Of a DNA stretch of 64,000 nt, positions 18,390 to 29,851 are shown piece after piece. Numbering within the stretch: position 1 is the stretch's first letter; every line of letters begins with the position of its first letter. The translations under genes and the position numbers were made by a program. The DNA is taken from positions 212,507 through 276,506 of the forward strand of contig NZ_LMNG01000030.1 of the NCBI RefSeq assembly GCF_001423295.1, written 5' to 3'. The notes under the pieces were generated by a model. It saw only the letters and a program-made list of their open reading frames with translations, ran no database searches and had not been told where the DNA came from. This stretch comes from Methylobacterium sp. Leaf112. GTDB taxonomy: Bacteria; Pseudomonadota; Alphaproteobacteria; Rhizobiales; Beijerinckiaceae.

Positions 18390-19562
18390 TCAGTCCGCGG
18401 AGGCGTCCGCATAGGCCATGACGCCGGCCACGGAGCGGACATCGCGATAGCGGGCGCCGCGCGCGCTCATCATCGCCTCGAACTTCTCGTGAACCTGGGC
18501 CACGGACAGGCTCGTCGCCTTGCGGCGTCCGCGCTGAGCCGCGAAGAAGATCGTCTTGTTGGCGCGCGCGGGCCCCGGCAGCATCTGGGCGGCGGCGGCC
18601 TTGGGCTTGTCGGCAACGGTGGCGAGGAACTCCTCGGCGTCGTCCGGTCCGAGGAAGTGAGCGAGATAGACCTCCCCCAGCGACAGGTCGCGGCCGATGC
18701 GCAGGGCGATGCGGGCGGCGTCGCGCTTGAGCATCTCACCGGCCATGAGGGCGGAGAGGTAGGGGTCGCGGCGCAGTTCGAGGATGCGGGTGCGCTCGGC
18801 CGGATCGGCGACGGCGGGGCGGCCGTTGTCGCCCGTCGTCACGAGGGCGGCGTCCTGCGTCAGCCCGTGCTTGGGTCCGAAATCACGCACCACGCCGAGC
18901 CAGGTCCGCTCGATGAACTGGAACAGGCCGGTGGCCGAGGAGGTCTGGGCCTGCACCTCGGTCTTGAAGCTCGATTCCTTATCGGCCACCGCCATGAGCA
19001 GCACCGGGTCGGTCTGCACGGCCTGGGCCGCGCGGACGATCTTCTGCACGAGGTGGCGGCGGATCTTCATCGGGCCGAACTCGAGGACGTCGTTGGGATC
19101 GCCCACCGCGCTTTCGGTGATGAGGAAGTCGTACGAGACCCGGTCGACGGCGTTGGAGCCGAGTTCGGTATCGAGGTCGTGGATCGGCGCGAAGGCGGCC
19201 GACGCGGAGAGGACGCTCGCAGGAGTCCCGAGAATGGCGGGCGGGGCGATCTGAACGCGCGGGCGGGGCATCGCCACGGTGGTCATGGCCTGAGCCGACT
19301 GAACCACGCCACCGAGGCCGGACCCGGCCGGACCGACCCCGTTGAGGAGGGCCACGCTGAGCCCACCGACGAGAAGCGTCACCAGGAGGACGGAGCGCGT
19401 CAGCGCCGCCCGGCTGCCGTGTTCGCGGCCGACGCGGCCGCCGAGGGTCAGGGCGTCGGAAGTGGGGGACGAAACGATCGCGGCGGAACGACCGCGGAGG
19501 GGACCCTTGACGGGACCGTTGGCGAGGGCAGTCCGTGACGATCCGACCGTGCGACCCTGCAT
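18390..19562 (-). CDS. Transglycosylase SLT-domain protein
   Basis: A 390-residue cell-wall protein. A transmembrane segment at about residues 56-75 (RSVLLVTLLVGGLSVALL) anchors it, with a Ser/Arg-rich N-terminus inside. The catalytic region resembles soluble lytic transglycosylases: DPVLLMAVADKESSF with Glu196 as the likely catalytic acid, then SSATGLFQFIERTW, which is the usual S.A.G..Q....TW pattern. The C-terminal part contains LSLGEVYLAHFLG and GPARANKTIFF, also typical. It cleaves glycan strands to 1,6-anhydro products in this family. The start is taken at 19562; the extended positive N-terminus before the helix suggests a shorter start is possible. Confidence 0.88.
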   Translation of the reverse strand: MQGRTVGSSRTALANGPVKGPLRGRSAAIVSSPTSDALTLGGRVGREHGSRAALTRSVLLVTLLVGGLSVALLNGVGPAGSGLGGVVQSAQAMTTVAMPRPRVQIAPPAILGTPASVLSASAAFAPIHDLDTELGSNAVDRVSYDFLITESAVGDPNDVLEFGPMKIRRHLVQKIVRAAQAVQTDPVLLMAVADKESSFKTEVQAQTSSATGLFQFIERTWLGVVRDFGPKHGLTQDAALVTTGDNGRPAVADPAERTRILELRRDPYLSALMAGEMLKRDAARIALRIGRDLSLGEVYLAHFLGPDDAEEFLATVADKPKAAAAQMLPGPARANKTIFFAAQRGRRKATSLSVAQVHEKFEAMMSARGARYRDVRSVAGVMAYADASAD

Positions 19563-19669
19563 GTGCTCTCTTCGTCCCCGCGGCTGGTAACTACGGGGAG
19601 AGATTAACTTGACAGATGTGGCGACAACACGGCTCCGCTCGTGGCGAAGCCGTGGCGGCCGAGTTTTCC

Positions 19670-20776
19670 TCAGCCGATGCGCGCCTTGAGGGCGGCCACG
19701 ACGGCATCGCCCATCCCGGCGGTGCCGAGCGCCTGTGCGCCCTCGGCGGCGATGTCCCGGGTGCGGGCGCCACTGGCGAGGGCGTCCGTGATCGCGCCGT
19801 CGAGGAGATCCGCCGCCTCGCCGAGGCCGAACGAGTAGCGCAGGGCCATGGCCAGCGATCCGATCATCGCGAGGGGGTTGGCGATGTCGCGCCCGGCGAT
19901 GTCCGGTGCCGAGCCGTGCACGGGCTCGTAGAGGGCTTTTCGCGAACCCTTGTCATCGACGGCGCCCAGCGACGCCGAGGGCAGCATGCCCAGGGACCCG
20001 GTGAGCATGGCGGCCACGTCGGAGAGCACGTCGCCGAACAGGTTGTCGGTCACGAGCACGTCGTACTGCTTCGGGCGGCGCACGAGCTGCATGGCGCAAT
20101 TGTCGGCGAGCACGTGCTCCAGGGCCACGTCCGTGTACTCGGCATGGACCCGGGTGACGACCTCCTTCCACAGGACGCCGGACTTCATCACGTTGTGCTT
20201 CTCGGCCGAGGCGACCCGGCCCGAACGCTTGCGCGCCAGATCGAAGGCGACGTGGGCGATGCGCTCGATCTCGCCCGTGGTGTAGACCTGGGTGTCGACG
20301 GCGCGCTTCGACCCGTCGGGCAGGGTGGTGATCTCCTTCGGCTCCCCGAAGTACACGCCGCCGGTGAGCTCGCGTACGATCATGATGTCGAGGCCCTCGA
20401 CGAGCTCGCGCTTGAGAGCGGAGGCGTCGGCGAGCGCCGGGTAGCAGATCGCCGGACGCAGATTCGCGAACAAGCCCAGATCCTTGCGCAGGCGGAGAAG
20501 GCCCGATTCGGGGCGGATCTCGTAGGCGACGTCGGCCCATTTCGGACCGCCGACGGCGCCGAGCAGTACCGCATCGGCCGCATCCGCCCGGGCGAGGGCC
20601 GCGTCGGTGAGCGCCACGCCATGGGCGTCGATGGCGCTGCCGCCGACGAGGTCGTGCTCGGTCTCGAACGCCGCGATGCCGGCCTGCCCCAGGAAGCCGA
20701 TCACCGTCTCGACCTGTGCCATCACCTCGGGGCCGATGCCGTCGCCGGGCAGAAGGAGGAGCTTGTAGGTGGTCAT
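19670..20776 (-). CDS. leuB: 3-isopropylmalate dehydrogenase
   Basis: A 368-residue NAD-dependent dehydrogenase of leucine synthesis, converting 3-isopropylmalate to 2-oxoisocaproate. Visible motifs are [12 protein letters not shown] at the N-terminus, the Arg-rich substrate site [21 protein letters not shown] (seen as [16 protein letters not shown]), [10 protein letters not shown], the [15 protein letters not shown] metal/NAD region and [12 protein letters not shown]. Length matches the family. The ATG at 20776 has only a weak upstream site, but the N-terminus fits. A hairpin with a 7-bp stem (CACGGCT and complement) lies just downstream at about 19628-19654 and may end the transcript. ispA-like is encoded 85 bp upstream. 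Confidence 0.97.
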   Translation of the reverse strand: MTTYKLLLLPGDGIGPEVMAQVETVIGFLGQAGIAAFETEHDLVGGSAIDAHGVALTDAALARADAADAVLLGAVGGPKWADVAYEIRPESGLLRLRKDLGLFANLRPAICYPALADASALKRELVEGLDIMIVRELTGGVYFGEPKEITTLPDGSKRAVDTQVYTTGEIERIAHVAFDLARKRSGRVASAEKHNVMKSGVLWKEVVTRVHAEYTDVALEHVLADNCAMQLVRRPKQYDVLVTDNLFGDVLSDVAAMLTGSLGMLPSASLGAVDDKGSRKALYEPVHGSAPDIAGRDIANPLAMIGSLAMALRYSFGLGEAADLLDGAITDALASGARTRDIAAEGAQALGTAGMGDAVVAALKARIG

Positions 20777-20824
20777 AGGATCAACTCGCCTGGGTTCATC
20801 GTCCCGTCGGACGCTGTACGATGG

Positions 20825-20843
20825 GCTGCGGCGGAGCCGCAGC
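20825..20843 (-). terminator. Hairpin between the ispA-like gene and leuB
   Basis: A perfect 8-bp stem (GCTGCGGC and GCCGCAGC) with loop GGA lies 18 bp past the ispA-like stop and 48 bp before leuB. It has no T-tract, so it may be a weak terminator or a leader structure of leuB. Confidence 0.35.
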
Positions 20844-20861
20844 ATTTGGGGTTGCGGGTGT

Positions 20862-21824
20862 TCAGACCTTCCGCGCCACGGTGAACCGCGCCGCGTCCCG
20901 CAGAATCTGGGCCCTGTCGCCCCAGGCCGAGACCGCATCCTCGCAGACGCCCACGAGACGGTCGCACTCCGCGCGTGCGCCGTCGAGGCCGAGGCGGTCG
21001 ACGAGGGTGGCCTTGCCGGCGTCCTTGTCCTTGCCCGTCGCCTTGCCCATGGCTTCCGCCGAGGCTTCGCGGTCGAGGATGTCGTCGGCGATCTGGAAGG
21101 CCTGACCCAGGGCGTGGCCGTAGCGCAGGAGCGCGCGACGCTGGTCCGGCGTCGCACCGCCCACGATGGCGCCGGCCTCCACCGAGAAGGCCAGGATCGC
21201 GCCGGTCTTCATGGCCTGGAGCTGCAAGGTATCGTCGACGGTGAGCGAGACGGCTCCGAAGCGCCCTTCCGCCCCGAGATCGAGGAGCTGGCCGCCGACC
21301 ATGCCGCCGAGGCCCGAGGCCTTGGCGAGGCCGAGTACGAGATCGGCCCGGATGGCAGGATCGGGCTGCCAGGCCGAATCGGCCAGGACTTCGAAGGCCA
21401 GAGTTTGAAGCGCGTCGCCGACCAGGATGGCGGTGGCCTCGTCGTAGGCCTTGTGCACGGTCGGCTTGCCGCGCCGCAGGTCGTCGTCGTCCATGGCCGG
21501 CATGTCGTCGTGGACGAGGGAGTAGCAATGCACGAGTTCGATGGCCGAGCCGGCGGCGAGCGCCCCGGCCTCGGGGCCGCCGAGCATGCGGGCGGTCTCG
21601 ACGGCGAGGAACGGGCGCAGGCGCTTGCCGCCGCCGAGCACGGCGTGGCGCATGGCCTCCATCAGGCGCACGGGGCGGGTGATCTCGCCGGCTTGCGTCT
21701 CGGCGGTCAGGCGGTCGGCGAGCCAGGCCTCGACGGTGTCGGCCACCGTGGCGAGCCTGTGGGAAAACGCGTCGACCGGGGCATCCGCCTTGACCGAAGC
21801 GTGAGATCCTTGCGTTGACGTCAT
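20862..21824 (-). CDS. ispA: Farnesyl diphosphate synthase-type polyprenyl synthetase
   Basis: A 320-residue trans-prenyltransferase that condenses isopentenyl diphosphate with allylic diphosphates, feeding quinone, hopanoid and carotenoid synthesis. Both Asp-rich motifs are visible: the first as [14 protein letters not shown] (Asp106 onward, with the bacterial two-residue spacing seen in farnesyl/geranylgeranyl enzymes) and the second as ADDILD (Asp247-Asp251). GGGKRLRP at residues 64-71 is the usual substrate-binding segment. Product length cannot be fixed from motifs alone. Its start codon overlaps the divergent mtgA start codon by two bases. Confidence 0.9.
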   Translation of the reverse strand: MTSTQGSHASVKADAPVDAFSHRLATVADTVEAWLADRLTAETQAGEITRPVRLMEAMRHAVLGGGKRLRPFLAVETARMLGGPEAGALAAGSAIELVHCYSLVHDDMPAMDDDDLRRGKPTVHKAYDEATAILVGDALQTLAFEVLADSAWQPDPAIRADLVLGLAKASGLGGMVGGQLLDLGAEGRFGAVSLTVDDTLQLQAMKTGAILAFSVEAGAIVGGATPDQRRALLRYGHALGQAFQIADDILDREASAEAMGKATGKDKDAGKATLVDRLGLDGARAECDRLVGVCEDAVSAWGDRAQILRDAARFTVARKV

Positions 21825-22623
21825 GGTCGGGCGGGCCTTCGGAAGTGTGAGCGTGGCGCGAGCGGAGGAGGTTCGAATTCAGGACGAGGCCGAGAGTGCC
21901 GAGCGGCCCCTGCGGCGCAGGCCGCCCCAGGCAGCCGCACGCCCGGCCCGTGGCCGCGGCCTGCGCAGGCTCGTCGGCCTCGTGCTGCTGGTGCCCGCCC
22001 TCGCGGTGGGTTTCCTGCTCGTCATGGCGCTCGTCTATAGCGCGGTGACCCCGCCCTCAACCCTGATGCTCGGGCGATGGGCGGCCCTCAAGGCTGTCGA
22101 CCGGCAGGCCGTGGCCCTGTCGGCGATCTCGCCCCACCTCGTCCAGGCGGTGATCGCCTCGGAGGACCAGCGGTTCTGCCTGCATGGCGGCGTCGATTGG
22201 AACGCCCTTCGGGACGTGGTCGACGACGAGGAAGGCCCGAGCCGCGGCGCCTCGACGATCTCGATGCAGACCGTGAAGAACGTGTTCCTGTGGCCGGGGC
22301 GGTCGGTCCTGCGCAAGGGCCTCGAGATTCCCTTGGCCCTGGCGACGGATGCCCTGTGGGGCAAGCGCCGGATGCTCGAGGTCTACCTCAACGTCGCCGA
22401 GTGGGGCGAGGGGGTGTTCGGAGCCGAAGCCGCGGCGCAGCGCTGGTTCGGCAAACCCGCGCGCGACCTGACGCGCGCGGAGGCGGCCCTGCTCGCGGCG
22501 GTGCTGCCCAATCCGATCCTGCGAAACCCGGCCCTGCCGTCGCGCGGCGTTCGCGCGGCGGCCGCTCGCATCCAGGCCCGAATGAACGGGGTGGGCGGGC
22601 TGATGGGCTGCCTCAAACGATAG
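21823..22623 (+). CDS. mtgA: Monofunctional biosynthetic peptidoglycan transglycosylase
   Basis: A 266-residue glycosyltransferase family 51 enzyme that polymerises lipid II into glycan strands. An N-terminal Arg-rich tail precedes one membrane helix (about residues 50-72), then the catalytic domain: Glu114 in VIASEDQRF, GASTISMQTVKN, and RRMLEVYLNVAEWGEGVFG. There is no penicillin-binding domain, so it is the monofunctional type. The start at 21823 is uncertain: it overlaps the ispA-like start on the other strand, and in-frame GTG codons at 21847 and 21853 are alternatives. A GGAGGAGG stretch near 21863 lies inside the frame with no ATG shortly after it. Confidence 0.93.
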   Translation: MVGRAFGSVSVARAEEVRIQDEAESAERPLRRRPPQAAARPARGRGLRRLVGLVLLVPALAVGFLLVMALVYSAVTPPSTLMLGRWAALKAVDRQAVALSAISPHLVQAVIASEDQRFCLHGGVDWNALRDVVDDEEGPSRGASTISMQTVKNVFLWPGRSVLRKGLEIPLALATDALWGKRRMLEVYLNVAEWGEGVFGAEAAAQRWFGKPARDLTRAEAALLAAVLPNPILRNPALPSRGVRAAAARIQARMNGVGGLMGCLKR

Positions 22624-22774
22624 CCCCACCTCGACACCCGGGGCGCGGAGGCGGCGGCGGGAAACGCCGTCGCGGTTCGTGACCCGCGTTTGAGGATTTC
22701 TCGATGCGGCCGACGTGATATCGCGATCCGCCCGGTGATTCGGCGCCGGCCTCGATTCCGGACGATCGCACGCC

Positions 22775-23815
22775 ATGCTCCGCACGCTCCCACGCCCATC
22801 CCTCCGCGTTGCGGCCGTCCTCCTGTCGGCGAACCTATTCGCATCGGTCTCGGTCTCGCCCGCCCGGGCGAACGACAGCGCGGCGGAACTCGACGCCGGC
22901 GGTCTCGTCCTGGTGAAGGACCGAGACATCGGTCTCGTTCGCGAGGATCTGCGCATCGGCCTCGAACGAATCACCGTGCGCTACGTCTTCCGCAATCGCT
23001 CGGCGAGCCCCCGCACCGTGCGGGTGGCCTTCCCGCTGCCCCCCATCGATGGCGCCGAACTCTCTTTTTCGGCCCAGGATCTGCCCGATGAATCGAGCGC
23101 CAACTTCGTCGGCTTCACGGTGGCGGTGGACGGCATACCCCTGACCCCGCAACTCGAGGAGCGCGCCTTCCTCGGGGACCGCGAGGTCGGCGATCTCCTG
23201 CGCAAGCACGCCATTCCCCTCAACCCCATGCGGCGCGACGACCTCGCCAAGGCGCTGGCCAAGTTGTCGCGGCCCGCACGGGCCGAACTCGTCGCCGCCA
23301 AGCTGATTCCGGAGGCAGCCGAGATGGGCGAGGGCCTCTGGCGCAGCGAAGCGAAATTCCATTGGGACCAGACGTTTCCGCCCGGGCGCGACCTTGTCGT
23401 CGAGCACGTCTACCGGCCGGTCAACGGCAGTCTGCTGATCGGCGAGAGCGACCTCAAGGACCAGGCTTTCCGCGCCCGCTACTGCCTCGACGATGCGGGG
23501 GCGGCGGGGCTGCGCCGGATCATCGCCGCCGCGGGGGCGAAGCCGGTCGATGCGGGCGGAGGCCCGAACGCCGTCGTCCGCGCCGTGGTGGTTCCCTACA
23601 TCGTCACCACGGCACGCAACTGGGCCGGCACCATCGGGACTTTCGCGCTCACCGTCGACAAGGGGCATCCCAAGACTCTGGTGAGCCTGTGCCGAAACGG
23701 CCTCGTCAAGACCGGCCCCACGACCTTCGCCTTCACCGTCACCGACTTCGTACCCGATGCCGATCTGAGGGTGCTCTACGTCTCGCCGGATGCGGAGGCG
23801 CTCGGCATCCGTTAG
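22775..23815 (+). CDS. DUF4424 domain-containing secreted protein
   Basis: A 346-residue protein with a signal peptide (hydrophobic core VAAVLLSANLFASVSV, cleavage around ARAND near residue 33). The mature protein matches DUF4424: an immunoglobulin-like N-terminal region that begins with DSAAELDAGGLVLVKD and IGLVREDLRIG, continues with VRYVFRNRS and FPLPPIDGA, and a C-terminal part with a YIVTTARNWAGTIGTF segment and LSLC-like Cys residues. The family is periplasmic or surface-exposed and uncharacterised. The ATG at 22775 gives a complete signal peptide. It lies 151 bp after mtgA and 32 bp before the next unknown gene, with which it may be co-transcribed. Confidence 0.85.
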   Translation: MLRTLPRPSLRVAAVLLSANLFASVSVSPARANDSAAELDAGGLVLVKDRDIGLVREDLRIGLERITVRYVFRNRSASPRTVRVAFPLPPIDGAELSFSAQDLPDESSANFVGFTVAVDGIPLTPQLEERAFLGDREVGDLLRKHAIPLNPMRRDDLAKALAKLSRPARAELVAAKLIPEAAEMGEGLWRSEAKFHWDQTFPPGRDLVVEHVYRPVNGSLLIGESDLKDQAFRARYCLDDAGAAGLRRIIAAAGAKPVDAGGGPNAVVRAVVVPYIVTTARNWAGTIGTFALTVDKGHPKTLVSLCRNGLVKTGPTTFAFTVTDFVPDADLRVLYVSPDAEALGIR

Positions 23816-23847
23816 AGGAGGCCGGAACGCTTCCAGAGAGACACGCG

Positions 23848-24414
23848 ATGACCGAGCCGACCTTCGAACTCACCCTGGAGCGCATCGCGCTGATCCGCCG
23901 GATGGTGGTGGCCTGGAACCGGGAGGGGAGCGGCGCCCCCATCGTCCATCCGGACGCGCCCTACGGCAGCACGGATCGGGACGGCGACATCTTCAACGTC
24001 ACCGGCGACGACGACGGCGCGGACGAGGAGCACCGGACCCTCGGCGACGGGCTGGCGGTGTTCTGCGCGAACGCGGTCCTCAAACCGGGGCGCTACGCCT
24101 ATCACAACACCCTGGCCAAGCTCGATTCGGCCGATGTCGGCGACGTGTTCCGCGACGAGACCACCGGCGAGACGCCGGAGCACGTCACCTTCGACATCAC
24201 AGCCGAGCATATCGCCCTGGTGCAGGCCCTGAACGTGGTGTGGGACACGGCCCGTGACGTGCCGGCCATCGACGTGGCCCGGCCCTACGGCACCGCCTCG
24301 GAGCCACCGACCCTGCACCACGAGATGCAGCCGGCCCTGCAGATCTTCCTGCGCTACGCCGATCTCGGCCCGGGAATGTTCCGGAGAGGCGTGGCCGGCT
24401 GGATCCCGGCTTGA
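23848..24414 (+). CDS. Unknown protein with an internal duplication
   Basis: A 188-residue soluble acidic protein. It contains two related halves: residues ~5-45 (FELTLERIALIRRMVVAW, then HPDAPYGSTD) and ~116-160 (FDITAEHIALVQALNVVW, then VARPYGTASE). Each half has an F-x-[LI]-T-x-E-[RH]-I-A-L-[IV] start, a helix and a [PR]-Y-G turn, so it looks like an ancient tandem duplication within one polypeptide. The first half ends with an Asp/Glu-rich stretch (GDDDGADEEH). No signal peptide or membrane segment is seen. It follows the DUF4424 gene by 32 bp. I do not recognise a characterised family. Confidence 0.75.
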   Translation: MTEPTFELTLERIALIRRMVVAWNREGSGAPIVHPDAPYGSTDRDGDIFNVTGDDDGADEEHRTLGDGLAVFCANAVLKPGRYAYHNTLAKLDSADVGDVFRDETTGETPEHVTFDITAEHIALVQALNVVWDTARDVPAIDVARPYGTASEPPTLHHEMQPALQIFLRYADLGPGMFRRGVAGWIPA

Positions 24415-24430
24415 CCACCGCTCGGACAAG

Positions 24431-24453
24431 CTCTCCCCCGTTGCGGGGGAGGG
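24431..24453. terminator. Possible bidirectional terminator before argG
   Basis: CTCCCCCG, loop TTG and CGGGGGAG form a perfect 8-bp stem extendable by two weaker pairs, between convergent genes. There is no T-tract on either side, so strength is uncertain. Confidence 0.4.
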
Positions 24454-24462
24454 CCGCGCGGC

Positions 24463-25704
24463 TCAGGCGCCGAGCTTCTTCTTGCGCTGGGCGAGGGTGC
24501 GCAGGCGCAGGGCATTGAGCTTGATGAAGCCCGCCGCGTCGCGGTGATCGTAGGCCACGGCCCCTTCCTCGAAGGTGACGAGGTCCTGATCGTAGAGGGA
24601 GTTCGGGCTGGTGCGGCCGATCACGTGGATGCCGCCCTTGTAGAGCTTCAGCCGGACCTCGCCGGTGACCATCTCCTGGCTCTTGTCGATGAGGGCCTGG
24701 AGCATTTCCCGCTCCGGTGAGAACCAGAAGCCGTTGTAGATCAGCTCCGCATATTGCGGCATGATCTGGTCCTTGAGGTGCGCCGCACCCCGGTCGAGGG
24801 TGATCGACTCGATGGCGCGGTGGGCCGGCAGAAGGATGGTGCCGCCCGGCGTCTCGTACATGCCGCGGCTCTTCATGCCGACGAAGCGGTTCTCCACGAG
24901 ATCGAGGCGGCCGATGCCGTTGTCGTGGCCGAGCTGGTTGAGCTTGGCGAGCAGCGAGGCTGGCGACAGCGCCTCGCCGTCGATGGAGACGGCGTCGCCC
25001 TTCTCGAAGCCGATGGTGACGATGGTGGGGGTATCGGGCGCCTCTTCCGGCGACAGCGTGCGGGAATAGACGTAGTCCGGCACCTCGTCGGCGGGATCCT
25101 CGAGCACCTTGCCCTCGGAGGAGGCGTGCAGGAGGTTGGCGTCCACCGAGAACGGGCTCTCGCCGCGCTTGTCCTTCGAGATCGGGATCTGGTGCTGTTC
25201 GGCGAAGGCGATGAGCTGCTCGCGGCTCTTCAGGTCCCACTCACGCCACGGGGCGATGACGGTCACGTCGGGCTTGAGCGCATAATAGCCGAGCTCGAAC
25301 CGCACCTGATCGTTGCCCTTGCCGGTGGCGCCGTGACAGACGGCATCCGCGCCGAGGCGCTCGGCGATCTCGATCTGCTTCTTCGCGATCAGCGGCCGGG
25401 CGATGGAGGTGCCGAGGAGATAGACCCCCTCGTAGACTGCGTTGGCGCGAAACATCGGGAAGACGTAGTCCCGCACGAACTCCTCGCGCAGATCCTCGAT
25501 GAAGATGTTCTCGGGCTTGATGCCGAGGAGCTCGGCCTTCTTGCGCGCCGGCTCCAGTTCCTCGCCCTGGCCGAGATCGGCCGTGAAGGTGATGACCTCG
25601 CAGCCATAGGTGGTCTGCAGCCACTTCAGGATGATCGAGGTGTCGAGACCGCCCGAATAGGCTAGCACGACCTTGTTGACGGGCTTCGGGTTCGCGTCTG
25701 GCAT
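24463..25704 (-). CDS. argG: Argininosuccinate synthase
   Basis: A 413-residue ATP-dependent ligase joining citrulline and aspartate in arginine synthesis. The PP-loop is visible as [12 protein letters not shown] near residue 11, with [24 protein letters not shown] and [15 protein letters not shown] further on, all typical. The C-terminus ends in a short basic tail. Two starts are possible: 25704 (used, closest to the normal N-terminus of family members) and 25728, which would add eight residues. Neither has a strong ribosome-binding site. It is convergent with the duplicated-domain gene and divergent from the isomerase-like gene at 25883. Confidence 0.97.
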   Translation of the reverse strand: MPDANPKPVNKVVLAYSGGLDTSIILKWLQTTYGCEVITFTADLGQGEELEPARKKAELLGIKPENIFIEDLREEFVRDYVFPMFRANAVYEGVYLLGTSIARPLIAKKQIEIAERLGADAVCHGATGKGNDQVRFELGYYALKPDVTVIAPWREWDLKSREQLIAFAEQHQIPISKDKRGESPFSVDANLLHASSEGKVLEDPADEVPDYVYSRTLSPEEAPDTPTIVTIGFEKGDAVSIDGEALSPASLLAKLNQLGHDNGIGRLDLVENRFVGMKSRGMYETPGGTILLPAHRAIESITLDRGAAHLKDQIMPQYAELIYNGFWFSPEREMLQALIDKSQEMVTGEVRLKLYKGGIHVIGRTSPNSLYDQDLVTFEEGAVAYDHRDAAGFIKLNALRLRTLAQRKKKLGA

Positions 25705-25882
25705 CGGACTCGCTTCGGGTTCGGACATCGGGCGTCTGGCGCGGCTTATCAGCGGAGCGATGGACGGTGCAACCGCCGTGCCGCCGACGCGTTCGTCAGC
25801 GTGACAGTGGCCCTGGCGACCTTGCCCCCGTCGCTTCCAGGGGCCAATCTGGCCGCTTCCAGAGAATCCGGAGATTCGACGT

Positions 25883-26512
25883 ATGCCGCGCCGGCCGACC
25901 CTCGAATTCTGGTACGAGTTCGCATCCACCTATTCCTATCTCTCGGCCATGCGGATCGACGCCCTCGCGGACGCGACCGGTGTCGAGGTGCGCTGGCGGC
26001 CCTTCCTCGTCGGGCCGATCTTCGCCGCCCAGGGCTGGAACTCATCACCGTTCAACCTCTACCCGGCCAAGGGTCGGAACATGTGGCGCGACGTGGAGCG
26101 CGAGGCCGCCCGGATCGGCCTGCCGGCGGTGACGCGTCCCGATCCGTTCCCGCAGAACAGCCTCAGCGCCACGCGGGCCGCCACCTACGGCATGGACCAC
26201 GACTGGCTCGTGCCGTTCTCGAAGGCGGTCTACGAGGCCGAATTCGCGCGCGGACAGTCCATCGCCGAACCACCCGCCGTGGTCGCCCTGCTCAACGGCC
26301 TCGGCCTCGACGGGACGATCATCCTCAAGCAGGCGGCGTCGGAAACGAACAAGGGGCGCCTGCGCGTCAACGGCGAGGAGGCGCGCTCACGCGGGATCTT
26401 CGGCGCACCAACCTTCCTCACCGGCGACGGCGAATTGTTCTGGGGCAACGACCGCCTCGAGCAGGCGCTCGCCTGGGCGGCGGGCGACCGGCCCGGGGCC
26501 ATGCGGGAGTAG
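25883..26512 (+). CDS. 2-hydroxychromene-2-carboxylate isomerase family protein (DsbA-like fold)
   Basis: A 209-residue protein of the DsbA/kappa-GST-like superfamily, HCCA isomerase branch. These glutathione-dependent enzymes act in naphthalene-type degradation, but many chromosomal members have unknown substrates. The N-terminal strand-helix [19 protein letters not shown] carries Ser in place of the CxxC cysteines, as expected. [11 protein letters not shown] and GIFGAPTFL, with a cis-Pro after Ala in GAPTF, complete the thioredoxin-like site. No signal peptide is present. It is followed 66 bp later by a secreted DsbA-like gene, so two thioredoxin-fold genes are side by side. Confidence 0.87.
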   Translation: MPRRPTLEFWYEFASTYSYLSAMRIDALADATGVEVRWRPFLVGPIFAAQGWNSSPFNLYPAKGRNMWRDVEREAARIGLPAVTRPDPFPQNSLSATRAATYGMDHDWLVPFSKAVYEAEFARGQSIAEPPAVVALLNGLGLDGTIILKQAASETNKGRLRVNGEEARSRGIFGAPTFLTGDGELFWGNDRLEQALAWAAGDRPGAMRE

Positions 26513-26578
26513 GCGTTTCGCCCCGAGCCGATCGGGATTAGAACCGGGCCCGACCTCTCCTCGATCCCGGGCCGCCCC

Positions 26579-27268
26579 ATGCGCTTCGACCGTCGGCATT
26601 TTCTCGCCTCCACCGCCGCCATCGGCCTCGCGGGCGCCGGCCGGGCGTTCGCCCAGGGCTACGGCCAGACCTACAAGGTCGACAGCGACGAGGGCCGCCC
26701 CGTCGCCAACATGCGCCTGCCCGGCGAGATCGTCGGCGAGATTCCGGGCCTGAAGGGGGTGACCTATATCGGGCCCGCCGACGCCGAGACGACCCTGTAC
26801 GAGTTCTTCGACTACAATTGCCCGTACTGCCGAAAGGCCGCCTCCGACATGGTTTCGCTGGCGGAGAGCGATTCCACTCTGCGCATCGGCCTCGTCAACA
26901 ATCCGATCCTCGCGCCCCAATCGGCCCAGGCCGCCAAGGTGGTGCTGGCCGTGCAACGCCGGCTCGGCTCGGCCGCCGCATGGAGCCTGTACCGAATCCT
27001 TCTCGCCGGACGCGGCACCATCGACGGTACCGGCGCCCTCAAGGCCGCGGCCAAGCTCGGCGTGCCGTCCGCCGAGCTGGAGACCATCGGCGACAGCGAG
27101 GAAGTCCGCCTCGCCCTGAAGGCCCAGATGCGGATGGCGGCCGATCTCGGGCTTGCCGCCACACCGTCCTACGTGCTCGGCAACACGGGCCTCCTCGGGC
27201 ATCCCGGCGCCAAGTCCCTGGCCCGGATGATCGCGGCCACGCGGCGTTGCGACCGGATCGCCTGCTGA
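26579..27268 (+). CDS. Secreted DsbA-family thiol oxidoreductase
   Basis: A 229-residue protein with a twin-arginine-like signal (DRRHFLASTAAIGLAGAG, cleavage near AFAQG), so it is probably exported folded or as a Tat-like precursor to the periplasm. The mature part is a DsbA-like thioredoxin fold with active site CPYC at Cys81-Cys84 (in FFDYNCPYCRK) and a cis-Pro at TPSYVLG. The C-terminal tail carries two further Cys (TRRCDRIAC), which could form an extra disulfide. The fold and active site resemble the DsbA/ScsC-like proteins involved in disulfide exchange or copper stress; the exact role is not shown here. Confidence 0.88.
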   Translation: MRFDRRHFLASTAAIGLAGAGRAFAQGYGQTYKVDSDEGRPVANMRLPGEIVGEIPGLKGVTYIGPADAETTLYEFFDYNCPYCRKAASDMVSLAESDSTLRIGLVNNPILAPQSAQAAKVVLAVQRRLGSAAAWSLYRILLAGRGTIDGTGALKAAAKLGVPSAELETIGDSEEVRLALKAQMRMAADLGLAATPSYVLGNTGLLGHPGAKSLARMIAATRRCDRIAC

Positions 27269-27569
27269 CGCCCGCCTCACCTTCGCCACCGTTCGGCGCG
27301 ACCGCGTGTTCGAGACGCTGCTGCGTCGCACGAGCGGCCGTGCCCCGATCGGGCGCGCAACCCCCTCGACGGGCTGTCCCGTGTCGGCGTGGCCGATCGT
27401 CTTGCGCCCCTAGAACCCGCATGCTAGGCCCTCGCCGCGCCGGAAGGGCGGGTTTTTCCATGACCCGCGCAGACCGGCACGTTCCCAATCCTGACGGTTT
27501 CGCAAACCTGCGCCGGACACGGCACGCAGTGGCCGAAACCCTAGGGCCGGATTGAAGAGAGAGCGGCGC
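27269..27569. other. Gene-free region upstream of the ATP synthase operon
   Basis: No convincing gene lies in these 301 bp. A short hairpin (CGCC, loop, GGCG) followed by GGTTTTT at about 27441-27457 may be a weak terminator for the DsbA-like gene. A TTGCGC element at 27402-27407, 17 bp from TAGGCC at 27425-27430, is a weak promoter candidate for the operon. The last 20 bp hold the AGAGAG ribosome-binding site of atpH. Confidence 0.5.
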
Positions 27570-29740
<2,171 letters not shown>

Positions 29741-29748
29741 AGGACCCT

Positions 29749-29773
29749 CGGCCGATCCGCAGATGATCGGCCG
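29749..29773 (+). other. Stem-loop 1 between atpA and atpG
   Basis: A perfect 9-bp stem (CGGCCGATC and GATCGGCCG) with a seven-base loop starts 8 bp after the atpA stop. No T-tract follows, so a processing or stability element is more likely than a terminator in this operon. Confidence 0.65.
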
Positions 29774-29786
29774 AACGTCAGTGTAA

Positions 29787-29816
29787 GCGAGGTATCCGGA
29801 AGGCCGGATACCTCGC
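29787..29816 (+). other. Stem-loop 2 between atpA and atpG
   Basis: A perfect 13-bp stem (GCGAGGTATCCGG and CCGGATACCTCGC) with loop AAGG, 13 bp after stem-loop 1. There is no T-tract. It lies 35 bp before the atpG start codon and leaves the GGAAG ribosome-binding site outside the stem. Confidence 0.7.
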
Positions 29817-29851
29817 CTTGAGCCGCAGCGGATGGATCTGGAAGTCACCCC

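Noticed and set aside
22624..22774. Gene for ribosomal protein L32 expected downstream of mtgA
   Set aside because: In many alphaproteobacteria rpmF follows mtgA, but no L32 sequence is visible in the 151-bp gap; the gap holds no open frame with ribosomal motifs.
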